Positions 1-8,174 of a stretch of DNA of 64,000 nt are shown piece after piece. Location of the stretch: positions 26,001-90,000 of the forward strand of contig WGLV01000033.1 in NCBI GenBank assembly GCA_016125385.1, read 5' to 3'. The stretch comes from a bacterium. Its GTDB lineage: Bacteria > Hinthialibacterota > Hinthialibacteria > Hinthialibacterales > Hinthialibacteraceae. The stretch's first letter is position 1, and the number at the start of each line of letters is the position of its first letter. A program made the position numbers and the translations under genes. The notes below the pieces were generated by a model. It worked only from the letters and a program-made list of their open reading frames with translations. It did not search any database and had not been told where the DNA came from.

Positions 1-1650
1 TCCAAACGCCACGCCCAGTTGACCGTCGAAATCCTCTCGATCTTCAAATGTCCATCGCTCGCCGACGGGCTCTCCGATAATCGCGGATTCCAAAGCGATC
101 GACGAATCAGCCGTTTGATCGGGAAGCGTTTCCCCCGGTTCAAGCCGCTCCCAGGTTTGCAGGTTGCGGCTCCAACTCACCTTGTATTCGGGCGCCAGCG
201 ATCGCAATACCGGGTCCATATCTCCCGCCACGCGAACATCCACGTCGTCAAAAATCGCATAAAACGCCATCGCTTGAGGTGGATCGGCGAGCGGAGACGC
301 GATACGCCCGCGCTGGTCTCCCTCCACCGAATGGAGACGCCCCAACGCCGCGTATTCAAATGGAATCACTGAATCGTCATCGGACAGGCATAAAAACAAC
401 GAGGGCGAGAACTGAATAAAAACCGGGCTTATCCCCTCTCGGCGGTCGAGCCACTCTCGGGTGGTTTGATATAGCGTCTCGCGATAGAGGGCGCGTTCCA
501 ACAGCGGTCTGAACTCAAAATACGCCGCACTGAGAAACATTACGCCCAGCGCCGTGATGAGACTCCAGGCCGTCGTTGTGGATTGAAACCGGCGCGCCGC
601 CCACACCACGCCGTGTGCGGCGAAAAGCGTTTCAATCAATAAAACCGGAGCCGCCAAACGCCATGCGGTTTCAGGCGGTAAAAACGACGCGGTAAATACA
701 AATTGGCCTGTGATCACCAGCAACAATACGCCGCGTTCGCGCATTTCGCGCGGGCTCTCTCTCATCCACTCCGCGACGCCGAGCAGAGCGAGAAATCCGA
801 ACGCAACGAGTGGAAACGGGAGCGTCACGCCTTCGCCCATGCGCAGCAATAACGTCTGTGCGTTTCGCGTCCATTCGCCGTTCAGCAGGGGGATCCACGA
901 GAACGGCTGCGCTACCGGGCCGCTTGCGTTCCATTGCACTCCCCCCAGAACACCCCATCGCCAGCTGAGCCCGGTGAAGAACACTACCGAAGGCGCCACG
1001 GCGAGCAGCGGTAGCAAAGCCTCAATTTGGCGTTCTTTGCGCGACAACAACACGGCGCCATATATAGAAACAATACAGGAAAGCGCCAGCCCCAGGGCGC
1101 CGCTCAGGCTGAGTGCAAACAGAGCGATCATCACCAACGCCCACCGGGGATGCGATTCAAACCGGACTCGTTCAATCGCCAGCATGGACTCAACCAACAA
1201 CCAGACGGTTAGCGTGACCGACGGCGCCCACAGCATCGACGCCCACCAGGCGGGCTGAACCAGCAACAGCGCAAAAAACCAACTCGCGTCTGATAACAAT
1301 CCAAAACGACGGCTCCACCGCACGGCGCGAAACAGCAGGACCGCGGCGAGCATGGATTGCGCCAGCCACCCGGCCACGTACCGCCATTCGCCCAACACGC
1401 CGGCGGCGCGCATCAACCCCGCCAACAGAAGGTTTATCTGAATAAAGGGCGTCATGCCATCGGAGACGACGCTGGAACTTGAGAAGAACCCCCGCGAGTA
1501 GAGCGCGCTCATCGCGGTCGAGTCATCCAGCGCGTGAATCCATCCCGGCCAGGCGGCCATCAACACCCCCAGAACAAGGGCGTAAACGAGCAACGCGGCG
1601 AGCGCCATTCGCGTTTCAAGCCGGGATGGTGAGGAAGGCTGTTGGTTCAT
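1..1650 (-). CDS. polytopic membrane protein, GT-C-like, C-terminus off the window
   Basis: An open frame of 550 codons starts at an ATG at 1650 and runs to the first base of the window without a stop, so the C-terminus is missing. The first helix (residues about 16-34) is followed by an extracytoplasmic loop holding HALDDSTAMSALYSR. Many hydrophobic segments follow to about residue 370, and then a soluble tail begins. An Asp-Asp in the first loop and ten or more helices are the layout of GT-C glycosyltransferases that use lipid-linked sugars, but no family-specific motif was recognised, so the function is an inference. The gene diverges from the lipoprotein gene at 1858. Confidence 0.6.
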   Translation of the reverse strand, partial: MNQQPSSPSRLETRMALAALLVYALVLGVLMAAWPGWIHALDDSTAMSALYSRGFFSSSSVVSDGMTPFIQINLLLAGLMRAAGVLGEWRYVAGWLAQSMLAAVLLFRAVRWSRRFGLLSDASWFFALLLVQPAWWASMLWAPSVTLTVWLLVESMLAIERVRFESHPRWALVMIALFALSLSGALGLALSCIVSIYGAVLLSRKERQIEALLPLLAVAPSVVFFTGLSWRWGVLGGVQWNASGPVAQPFSWIPLLNGEWTRNAQTLLLRMGEGVTLPFPLVAFGFLALLGVAEWMRESPREMRERGVLLLVITGQFVFTASFLPPETAWRLAAPVLLIETLFAAHGVVWAARRFQSTTTAWSLITALGVMFLSAAYFEFRPLLERALYRETLYQTTREWLDRREGISPVFIQFSPSLFLCLSDDDSVIPFEYAALGRLHSVEGDQRGRIASPLADPPQAMAFYAIFDDVDVRVAGDMDPVLRSLAPEYKVSWSRNLQTWERLEPGETLPDQTADSSIALESAIIGEPVGERWTFEDREDFDGQLGVAFG

Positions 1651-1857
1651 TGGATCAGGACCGTAGCGAAGCAATAAGATTCGCCGTGTTTTCGGCGGTT
1701 CGCTCGCGATCGACTTCATTGAATCGAAGGGGGCTTCTCTTGGCAAGCCAATGAGCCTTATGAATCGACAAGCCGGTGATTTATGCCTACTATACAACTC
1801 GACCGACTTGAAATCGCATCGCCGGCCTTGAAGCCCCCTCATGCAAAGGAATCATCC

Positions 1858-2469
1858 ATGCAGAACTTCGCCATAAACCGCCGATCGCTGCTTCGCCTGA
1901 CGCCGGGCCTCCTGCTTCCGGGCGCGCTGGGCTGCACCTCCGCAAAATTTTTTGAAGAAATGGGCACGATCGATGTAAACCAGAAAGCGCTGGCGGCGAG
2001 GCGAGCCGACTGGAAGGGGCCGGAGATGGCCTTCGCGGTGGTGTCGTACGGCGGCGGTTTTGTGATGGTCAAACATAACTCTCCGCTGGGCTGGGCGTTT
2101 CCCGGCGGTGACGTCGACCCCGCCCGCCACGGCAGCAACGTCGCCAACGGCGATCTGGTCTCGGCGGCGACCAATTACGCCCACTCTCAGGCGCTGTTGC
2201 CTATTCAGGTCAGCAAGACCACCCTGTTCGCCTACGGCTACGGCATCGACAAGACGCAGGATCGCATGGTGATGGCCTACTGGTTCCAGATCGGCCTGCC
2301 CACCGATTTCCCCCCCACGCCGCAAGCCAATCTGCAGGATTCGCTTGACGCCAAATGGGTCGCGCCCGATGATTCGAAGCTCTCGCCCTGTCTGGAAGAA
2401 CGCATACATGAATACGAAACCGCTGGAGAAGGCGGTACGACCATCATCGATACCTGCTCGATGATATAA
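1858..2469 (+). CDS. exported lipoprotein with a degenerate Nudix-like domain
   Basis: 203 residues. The ATG at 1858 is chosen over an in-frame ATG at 1783 because AAAGGA lies seven bases upstream and the protein then begins with an export signal. The signal has NRRSLLRL (Tat-like twin arginine), a hydrophobic run and a lipobox-like ALGC ending at Cys26. The mature part holds LGWAFPGGDVD (residues 78-87), which resembles the start of a Nudix box, and AATNYAHSQALL where the Nudix helix with its REUxEE core would be. The catalytic glutamates are absent. I infer a Nudix fold kept for binding rather than hydrolysis. The ligand is unknown. Confidence 0.6.
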   Translation: MQNFAINRRSLLRLTPGLLLPGALGCTSAKFFEEMGTIDVNQKALAARRADWKGPEMAFAVVSYGGGFVMVKHNSPLGWAFPGGDVDPARHGSNVANGDLVSAATNYAHSQALLPIQVSKTTLFAYGYGIDKTQDRMVMAYWFQIGLPTDFPPTPQANLQDSLDAKWVAPDDSKLSPCLEERIHEYETAGEGGTTIIDTCSMI

Positions 2470-2511
2470 CGGGCGCCGGGACACAATTCACAATGGACAT
2501 CGGCGAATACC

Positions 2512-2979
2512 ATGACCGATAACGCCCCTGATTTTTCACGGATCATGACGATCATGCGCGGCGTTTTGGCCGTGCTCGTCGGTTTCATGGTCATCAACAT
2601 CGCCGTGATGGCGTTTTTCGTCATCGCTTTTTACGATCAACTTGGGAAATCGGAGCCCCCCGACCCCTCGGCAATCAGCGCGGCCTTCATGGCGGGTAGC
2701 ATCGCATTTGGATTCATCGCGGCGGCGGTTGGCGGCTTTTTGACCGCCCTGATCGCAGGTCGCGACGAATGGAAATACGCCTGCGTCATCATTGGCGTGT
2801 TTCTGGCCCTTTCGATCATGAATATCTATTCGGCCAGGAGCCAGGAACCGCTCTGGGCGCAAATCGGCAACACCCTCGCTATGATCGGCGGAATCGGCCT
2901 CGGGACGTTTCTCCGCGTACGGTTCAAAGCGACCTCTCCAGAGAATGCTACCCTCTCGGACAAATCTTCTCCGCAATAA
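2512..2979 (+). CDS. small four-helix membrane protein of unknown function
   Basis: 155 residues. Four hydrophobic segments are visible at about residues 17-39, 57-80, 90-108 and 118-136, and both ends are polar. There is no motif that names a family. It lies 42 bases after the Nudix-like lipoprotein on the same strand, so the two may be co-transcribed. Its 3' end converges with the pilin-like gene on the other strand. The start ATG is the only good one; the upstream ribosome site is weak. Confidence 0.6.
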   Translation: MTDNAPDFSRIMTIMRGVLAVLVGFMVINIAVMAFFVIAFYDQLGKSEPPDPSAISAAFMAGSIAFGFIAAAVGGFLTALIAGRDEWKYACVIIGVFLALSIMNIYSARSQEPLWAQIGNTLAMIGGIGLGTFLRVRFKATSPENATLSDKSSPQ

Positions 2980-3050
2980 AAAAACGCCTCACCGGAGAAA
3001 CCATCCGATGCGGCGCCACGAATTCTATTTTCCGTTTTTTTCAAACACGG

Positions 3051-3596
3051 TCAGGGGCCGAAGCGAACCAGATCGCCCGCGCTGACGACGCCGTTGCTTA
3101 CGTCATACGGAAACTCGGCTTCATTGTCCCATTGGTCGGGCCCGTGGCTGAATGAAAACCACTCAACCGGGACGCTCGATCCTTCCGGTTTGTGGTTATA
3201 CGCATAATAGGTTTCCGTCACGATAACCGGACTCTGCTTTTTGTTGAAGTAATGATATTCGTGCTGTGGAGGAATACCCGCCGGCGCGTTTTGCGCGGGA
3301 AAGACCTCGTTAAACAACGAAGACAGATACGACACCGGCGTTGTCAACCGCAACGGCAGAAAATGAGGTTCGGGAACCAGGTCTTTCGGGTTGTTATACG
3401 AGGGATAATAGCCTCGGTCCGCGCGGTACATTTCCATGGCGGTTGAAATCGTACGTAACTCGGCCTCGACGCGCGCGACCTTGGCTTTCATCTGAGCGTT
3501 CAGAAAATTCGGCACGGCGATAGCCGCCAGAATTCCGATAATCGCGACGACGATCAACAATTCGATCAACGTAAATCCATACGGAGTTTTCCGCAT
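3051..3596 (-). CDS. type IV pilin-like / pseudopilin protein
   Basis: 181 residues. The start at 3596 is chosen because AAAGGA sits just upstream and gives a 7-residue leader, MRKTPYG, directly before FTLIELLIVVAIIGILAA. This is the canonical prepilin-peptidase site (G|F with Glu at mature position 5) followed by the N-terminal pilin helix. The next stretch (VARVEAELRTISTAMEMYRA) and the later YYPSYN and aromatic-rich loops resemble type II secretion GspG-like major pseudopilins. These are exported, cleaved by PilD and assembled into a periplasmic or surface filament. No assembly gene is adjacent, so it is an orphan pilin locus. An upstream in-frame ATG at 3614 is less likely. Confidence 0.85.
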   Translation of the reverse strand: MRKTPYGFTLIELLIVVAIIGILAAIAVPNFLNAQMKAKVARVEAELRTISTAMEMYRADRGYYPSYNNPKDLVPEPHFLPLRLTTPVSYLSSLFNEVFPAQNAPAGIPPQHEYHYFNKKQSPVIVTETYYAYNHKPEGSSVPVEWFSFSHGPDQWDNEAEFPYDVSNGVVSAGDLVRFGP

Positions 3597-3709
3597 TCTT
3601 TTTTTCCTTTCCATGACAAACAGGAATTCCCGCCGAGCGAACCGCACGGCGAGGCGATGGAGCGTGGCTCCATGAGATAAAACTCAGCGATTGATCTGGA
3701 GAGATTTCG

Positions 3710-4033
3710 TCAGGAAAAAAGCGGAGGCGCCCGGATGGATAACGCGCCCGGCGCGCGGTTTTGAAGACCTGTCTGAGCGACCGCCGAGCGGAGAACGCAT
3801 TGCGCGGGCTCCGAGCCGATGAACGCCTTGATCGCGGGCGAATTGCTTACGCGTTCAAAGTGACAGAGGACGCATTCTTCACGCGATTGCGTCCACGCGG
3901 CGTGAACCTGCTTGGAGTCTCGCTGGATCGATGGATCGGCGCCGGGATGAAAATGGACATGGGTATGCGCTCCGCCGAATATCGCGGCGAAGGCGTATAC
4001 CGCCAGAAACCATTTTCTCAAACACCGGTTCAT
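3710..4033 (-). CDS. small exported His- and Cys-containing protein (DUF2946-like)
   Basis: 107 residues. A signal-like N-terminus (MNRCLRKWFLAVYAFAAIFGG) is followed at once by HTHVHFH, then by ECVLCHFE (CxxCH) and an RAPP near the C-terminus. A His cluster, a CxxC pair and a terminal R-x-P-P resemble DUF2946/CopL-type small periplasmic proteins associated with metal, especially copper. The assignment rests on motif order only. A 123-codon open frame on the other strand overlaps it and lacks such features. A promoter was not recognised. Confidence 0.5.
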   Translation of the reverse strand: MNRCLRKWFLAVYAFAAIFGGAHTHVHFHPGADPSIQRDSKQVHAAWTQSREECVLCHFERVSNSPAIKAFIGSEPAQCVLRSAVAQTGLQNRAPGALSIRAPPLFS

Positions 4034-4090
4034 ATCAGCAGTGCCTTAGTATATCGAAGCCAAAAGACGACTTATTCTATCCATTTTTCT

Positions 4091-4126
4091 AATAATAAAA
4101 AGCCGCTTCGCGATTCACGAAGCGGC
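4091..4126 (-). terminator. rho-independent terminator of the oxidoreductase gene
   Basis: A perfect 9-bp stem, GCCGCTTCG at 4102-4110 with CGAAGCGGC at 4118-4126, has a 7-base loop. Read on the minus strand it is followed by TTTTTATTATT. It lies 28 bases past the stop of the Gfo/Idh/MocA gene. Confidence 0.85.
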
Positions 4127-4154
4127 GTCTGATATTTTATCGGCGATCGCCGGG

Positions 4155-5426
4155 TTACATCATGCTTTTCATCCACGCGTCCGTCGGACGAATGCGGCGA
4201 ACTTCAAGAAATTCCTCCTGCTCGGCGTCCCATTTCACGCGGCGGCCGGTGCGATACGAAATATTGCCCAGGTGAGCGGCGTTGATAACCTGATGTCCAA
4301 CCTCGACCGGCGAATTGGGTTCCTTGCGTGTTTTGACGCATTCGAGGAAGTTGGCGACGTGATCGCCGCCCTCGTAAGTGCGCGGCCATGAATCGATGGG
4401 CTCATCCATCTTTTCGCCCTGCGGAAATACGCGGAAACCGTTACGGTCATCAACCGTAAGTGATCCTTCCGAGCCGCAGAACATCGCGCCCACACTGTCA
4501 CGGTCGTTAATGAATTCAACGGTGAACAGCGTGGTGAAGTCGCCGTAATTCAGAATCGAGTGAACCACGTCGGGCGTTTCCCAATGAGGGAAATAGTGGT
4601 TGCCGCCGTTGGCCGCGACCGTTTTGGGGCCGGTGACGTCCATCAGCCACTGGTTTACGTCGAGCTGGTGAGCGCCGATATCGGTCATCAGGCCGCCGGC
4701 GTAATCCCAATACCAGCGCCAGGCGTAATAGCGGTATGGGTCGAAGGCGCGCTTGGGCGCCTTGCCAAGAAAGCGGTCCCAATCGAGCCGGCCTCGCACT
4801 TCCAGATTGGCGGCGAAGGGGTCGCCCGCCGACCAGTTGCGGGTATCCCAGACTTTTACCATGACCACCTTGCCCAGTTTGCCCGACTGAATCACTTCAC
4901 GGGCGCGTTTCCAGTGTTCGCCGCTGCGGCGATGGTTGCCCACCTGAACGACGCGATCGGTCGAGCGGACGGCTTTGATCATTTCCTGCCCCTCTTCGAT
5001 GGTGTGAGAGAAGGGTTTTTCGGTATAGGCGTCTTTGCCCGCGTTGACCGTGTCGATCAACACGTCGTGGTGCCAGTGATCGGGCGTGGCGATGTAGACC
5101 GCATCAATATCAGGGCGTTCGAGCAGTTTTTCATGCTCGTAGTACATATCCGCCAGTTTGCCGTCATCGGTTTCAGACAACGCGCGAGCCTGATTGAGGC
5201 GCTCTTCATAGACGTCGCAAACCGCCGCGATGCGCGCGCCGCGTTGTTTCGCTTCTCTCAGCCCCCACTGACCGCGTCCACCGGTTCCGATCACGCCCAT
5301 GCGGATGGTTTCATTCGCCCCCAGCACGCTCGCCGGAGCGATTCCATTCAGCGACGCCATCGCGACGCCGGCCGCAGCGCCTTTTAAAATCGTTCGTCTG
5401 GATTGATCCGTCTTCTCTTTCATCAT
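4155..5426 (-). CDS. Tat-exported Gfo/Idh/MocA-family oxidoreductase
   Basis: 423 residues from the ATG at 5426, which follows TAAAGGGG; a second ATG comes next at 5423. The N-terminus has SRRTILKG and a hydrophobic run, a Tat signal. The Rossmann domain begins with MGVIGTGGRGQWG, and the family EKP motif is present in TEKPFSHTIEEG. The C-terminal dehydrogenase-like half contains DWDRFLG and GGLMTDIGAHQLD, typical of the secreted sugar-dehydrogenase-like members abundant in Planctomycetota and related phyla. It probably binds NAD(P) and acts on a sugar or sugar acid in the periplasm. The substrate cannot be read from the sequence. It is monocistronic with its own terminator. Confidence 0.88.
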   Translation of the reverse strand: MMKEKTDQSRRTILKGAAAGVAMASLNGIAPASVLGANETIRMGVIGTGGRGQWGLREAKQRGARIAAVCDVYEERLNQARALSETDDGKLADMYYEHEKLLERPDIDAVYIATPDHWHHDVLIDTVNAGKDAYTEKPFSHTIEEGQEMIKAVRSTDRVVQVGNHRRSGEHWKRAREVIQSGKLGKVVMVKVWDTRNWSAGDPFAANLEVRGRLDWDRFLGKAPKRAFDPYRYYAWRWYWDYAGGLMTDIGAHQLDVNQWLMDVTGPKTVAANGGNHYFPHWETPDVVHSILNYGDFTTLFTVEFINDRDSVGAMFCGSEGSLTVDDRNGFRVFPQGEKMDEPIDSWPRTYEGGDHVANFLECVKTRKEPNSPVEVGHQVINAAHLGNISYRTGRRVKWDAEQEEFLEVRRIRPTDAWMKSMM

Positions 5427-5709
5427 GATCCCCTTTACCGTTAGAGTGCTCAAAGAATCGATGCGGATTATTAACGCTATTTACTAACGAGTCTCTCAGA
5501 TTTTTCGTCTCGCTTCCAGTGTGATAAAGTGGAGAATCTCCTTTCACGCAGGTTTCGCGGCGCCATCCGAGCCGGTTTCTTTTCCTTGTTCACCGGGTAG
5601 CGCGCTGATACACTGGCAACGGTTTTGGACGCATGGGGCGTAAAACGCCGGCCCGGCGTGTAAAACCGGACAATTCATCCCATTGAGCCGCAAGCATAAA
5701 GGCCCAGGC

Positions 5710-6831
5710 ATGGCGTGGTATCATTTTTTTCTCCTGTTTTTTGAGGGGTTCTTACTCTCGCTGGTCTTGACGCGCGTCATGCGATCGATCGCGCCCCGGC
5801 TCGGCTATCTCGATCAGCCGGGACACCGCAAGGTTCATCACAATCCCAAGCCACTGCTGGGCGGCGCCGCGATTTATCTCTCATTCATCATCTGCGTTCT
5901 TGGCGACCTAGCCGTTCTATACTGGATCTTCACCGCCCGCCCCGATCTGCCCGGCGGGCTGGGCGAACACCTCGAACAGCTCGCGTTGTACGCGGCGGGC
6001 ATCCAGCGAGTGTGGGATCAGCTGGCCGGTCTGCTGGCGGGTTCAACGATGTTGTTCGTGCTCGGCCTGATCGACGACCGATTCGGCATGTCACCCTATA
6101 TCAAACTGGGCGGCCAGATATTCGCGACGTTGATTCTGTATGTGGTCGGCATCCGCATCGCGCTGTTCATCGATTACCCCATCGTCAATTTCGCCCTGAC
6201 GCTTTCATGGATCGTGTTGATCAGCAACTCGTTCAACCTGCTCGATAACATGGACGGTCTCTCGGGCGGCGTGGCCATGATCGCCCTGCTGCTGCTGGGT
6301 CTGGCGACGCACATGGTCAGCAATCAGGCGTTCATGTCGTCGATGTCGTTCGTGCTGGCGGGGTGCATCGCGGGCTTTTTGCGGTACAACCTCAACCCGT
6401 CCACCATCTTCATGGGCGACGCGGGCTCGCTTATTCTGGGCTATCTGGTTTCAGCCCTGACCATTCAGTCGACCTTTTATCAGACCGGCACTGAAAACGC
6501 CACCGCGTGGTCGGTTGTGATGCCGTTCGTGATTCTGGCGGTACCGATCTTCGACACGTTGTCGGTCATCTTTATCCGCCTGAAGAATGGAAAACCCATC
6601 TTTGAAGGCGACAAAAACCACTTTTCTCACCGGCTGGTGGCGCTGGGTATGAGCCATCGCCGCGCGGTGTTTTTTATTCATCTGCTGACGTTGTCGGTGG
6701 GGAGTTCAGCGTTGATTCTTCCGCTGATGCGCAAGCCGTTCGGCGCGTACGTCGTGTTTTCTCAAACCATCATCATCTTTATTCTGATCGCCATGTTGGA
6801 GGCGATCAGCATCCAGAACCGGAAAGACTGA
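5710..6831 (+). CDS. wecA: WecA/MraY-family polyprenyl-phosphate GlcNAc-1-phosphate transferase
   Basis: 373 residues from the ATG at 5710, seven bases after AAAGG; a TTG at 5683 is less likely. About ten membrane helices. Early KVHHNPKPLLGG is the WecA/TagO-type cytosolic loop; DDRFGMSP, NLLDNMDGLSGG and FMGDAGSLILGY are the catalytic Asp-rich and Mg-binding motifs of the MraY/WecA superfamily. These enzymes transfer a sugar-1-phosphate from a UDP-sugar to undecaprenyl phosphate and so start O-antigen, teichoic-acid-like or other surface glycans. WecA/TagO is favoured over MraY because there is no mur neighbourhood. Transcription converges with the gene at 6844. Confidence 0.85.
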   Translation: MAWYHFFLLFFEGFLLSLVLTRVMRSIAPRLGYLDQPGHRKVHHNPKPLLGGAAIYLSFIICVLGDLAVLYWIFTARPDLPGGLGEHLEQLALYAAGIQRVWDQLAGLLAGSTMLFVLGLIDDRFGMSPYIKLGGQIFATLILYVVGIRIALFIDYPIVNFALTLSWIVLISNSFNLLDNMDGLSGGVAMIALLLLGLATHMVSNQAFMSSMSFVLAGCIAGFLRYNLNPSTIFMGDAGSLILGYLVSALTIQSTFYQTGTENATAWSVVMPFVILAVPIFDTLSVIFIRLKNGKPIFEGDKNHFSHRLVALGMSHRRAVFFIHLLTLSVGSSALILPLMRKPFGAYVVFSQTIIIFILIAMLEAISIQNRKD

Positions 6832-6843
6832 TTTCAACGGTCA

Positions 6844-7353
6844 TCACTCTTCATCGTCTCCACCTTCGTTATTTCTGTTTCTCAACTCATACCGCATTCC
6901 CTGTGCGATAAAGGCCAACAGCAGCGCCAGGCTGATCATCTGGTAGATGACGTGCACCAGCGGATCGCTCCACCCCCACTCGCCGAACCATAAAAAACGC
7001 AAGCCCGTCATAAAGAATACCGCGCCCACGATTAACCCGCCCTGAAACAGCAGCCGTTCCGAATCGTTCCACCCTCCGGTCTCCACGCCCTGTTGCAGAG
7101 CCGATCCGGCCGCCATGACGCAAGTGAGCCCCGCCAGGCAGTAGGTCGTCATACCGAAATTGTTGAAGAAATGGATGGAAGCCAGCGTGGACGAAGCGGC
7201 GGTTTGGCCCAGTTCAAAATAGACGCCCCATAAAAACGCGTCCGCCGCCGCCGCCCAGGCGGCGCAGGTCAGCCACGAAATCCGGCGCCACAAAGGCGGC
7301 CGAAGTCCGGAGGGATTATGGTTGTCATGCAGCTGCGTCATTGCATTACTCAT
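6844..7353 (-). CDS. four-helix membrane protein of unknown function
   Basis: 169 residues. Four hydrophobic stretches are visible at about residues 29-50, 64-84, 101-121 and 132-152. The termini are polar and the tail is acidic (NNEGGDDEE). No recognisable domain. The ATG at 7353 is taken; a second Met at codon 5 is possible. It stands alone, convergent with the WecA-like gene and divergent from the XRE module. Confidence 0.6.
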   Translation of the reverse strand: MSNAMTQLHDNHNPSGLRPPLWRRISWLTCAAWAAAADAFLWGVYFELGQTAASSTLASIHFFNNFGMTTYCLAGLTCVMAAGSALQQGVETGGWNDSERLLFQGGLIVGAVFFMTGLRFLWFGEWGWSDPLVHVIYQMISLALLLAFIAQGMRYELRNRNNEGGDDEE

Positions 7354-7491
7354 CCGATCAAGCTCGCTATACGATAGGCGCGAGTGAGTGGCAGACCAAG
7401 GCGGAAGATACCGCGCAAACGGTCGTCCATCAAACGCTTGCCTTATTTAAATCCGTACATTATCGTTCTTCAGATTCAGAAAATAAAAACG

Positions 7492-7520
7492 TTGGGATTT
7501 AATTTCATTCATGATATGGT
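7492..7520 (+). promoter_or_regulatory. candidate housekeeping promoter of the XRE module
   Basis: TTGGGA at 7492-7497 and TATGGT at 7515-7520 are separated by exactly 17 bases in an AT-rich stretch. Initiation near 7527 would leave a very short leader for a TTG start at 7532 and about 14 bases for the ATG at 7541. Confidence 0.5.
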
Positions 7521-7540
7521 AAACTTATAGGTTGACTCAA

Positions 7541-7717
7541 ATGCGTGTCACTCCCTTATATGAAGGGAAGCGATTTGAAATCGTCATGCTGGAGACAAAC
7601 CGGGACGACACATTGATCGCTTTTCTTGAACGCTTTAAAAAAATGACAAGAACGAAGCGGATCATTGAGACGTCTCAACAGTTTCGTTTGAAATATCTGC
7701 AGGAGCACGGGTCATGA
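7541..7717 (+). CDS. 58-residue protein coupled to an XRE regulator (possible toxin-antitoxin partner)
   Basis: The ATG at 7541 is preferred to a TTG at 7532 because of the promoter position and the AGG about nine bases upstream. The product is small and basic, with a helical middle (TLIAFLERFKKMTR) and a basic C-terminus. Its TGA overlaps the ATG of the next gene (ATGA), so the two are translationally coupled. Small first gene plus coupled HTH second gene is the layout of HigBA-like toxin-antitoxin modules, but the protein is shorter than usual RelE/HigB toxins (about 90-110 residues) and no toxin motif was recognised. It could be a remnant or an uncharacterised partner. Confidence 0.5.
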   Translation: MRVTPLYEGKRFEIVMLETNRDDTLIAFLERFKKMTRTKRIIETSQQFRLKYLQEHGS

Positions 7718-8154
7718 GCGATACCAGCAACGCAAAAGCCCTGTTTCAGGCGTTTTTATCTGCAGCCCGTCAGAATGATGAGTTTCACGTTGAAAAAGCA
7801 AAAATCCTGTTTTCCGATCTGGTTTCCTCGCTGATGGAAAATCAGGGAGTAAGCAACACGGAACTGGCGGAACGTCTGAACACGTCCAAACAATACATAT
7901 CAAAAGTCCTGAACGGGCACGCGAACGTAACCATCTCGACCATGGTTAAAATTTCACGCGCGCTCAACGCGGATTTTTCCATATCGATTCACCCCTCGAT
8001 GAATTCCTCTCAGGCGCGCGGGGAAAATATACATCGTGTGAATGGTCATGCTCAATATAAAACATCGAGCCTTCATCCTCAAAAGAGCAAAGCTCAGAAC
8101 AACGGACGAAAATCTCAGCCCTCAGTCGGGCGCGCTAAACAAAAATCCAAATAA
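7714..8154 (+). CDS. XRE-family helix-turn-helix regulator
   Basis: 146 residues. An HTH_3-type domain spans about residues 40-85: SNTELAERLNTSKQYISKVL gives helices 2 and 3, followed by NVTISTMVKISRALNADFSI. A helical N-terminal segment of about 35 residues and a basic, probably disordered tail (KSKAQNNGRKSQPSVGR) flank it. It overlaps the upstream 58-residue gene by 4 bases and probably binds the promoter at 7492-7520 as an autorepressor. Its long N-terminal segment could be the partner-binding part. It reads in the same direction as the acetate-kinase-like gene, 20 bases on. Confidence 0.75.
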   Translation: MSDTSNAKALFQAFLSAARQNDEFHVEKAKILFSDLVSSLMENQGVSNTELAERLNTSKQYISKVLNGHANVTISTMVKISRALNADFSISIHPSMNSSQARGENIHRVNGHAQYKTSSLHPQKSKAQNNGRKSQPSVGRAKQKSK

Positions 8155-8174
8155 CAATTCCAGGAGACATCGAC

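Noticed and set aside
710..1258. 182-codon open frame on the plus strand
   Set aside because: It is the antisense shadow of the edge-cut membrane protein gene and has no ribosome site.
4560..5387. 275-codon antisense frame over the oxidoreductase
   Set aside because: The Gfo/Idh/MocA protein on the minus strand has a full set of motifs.
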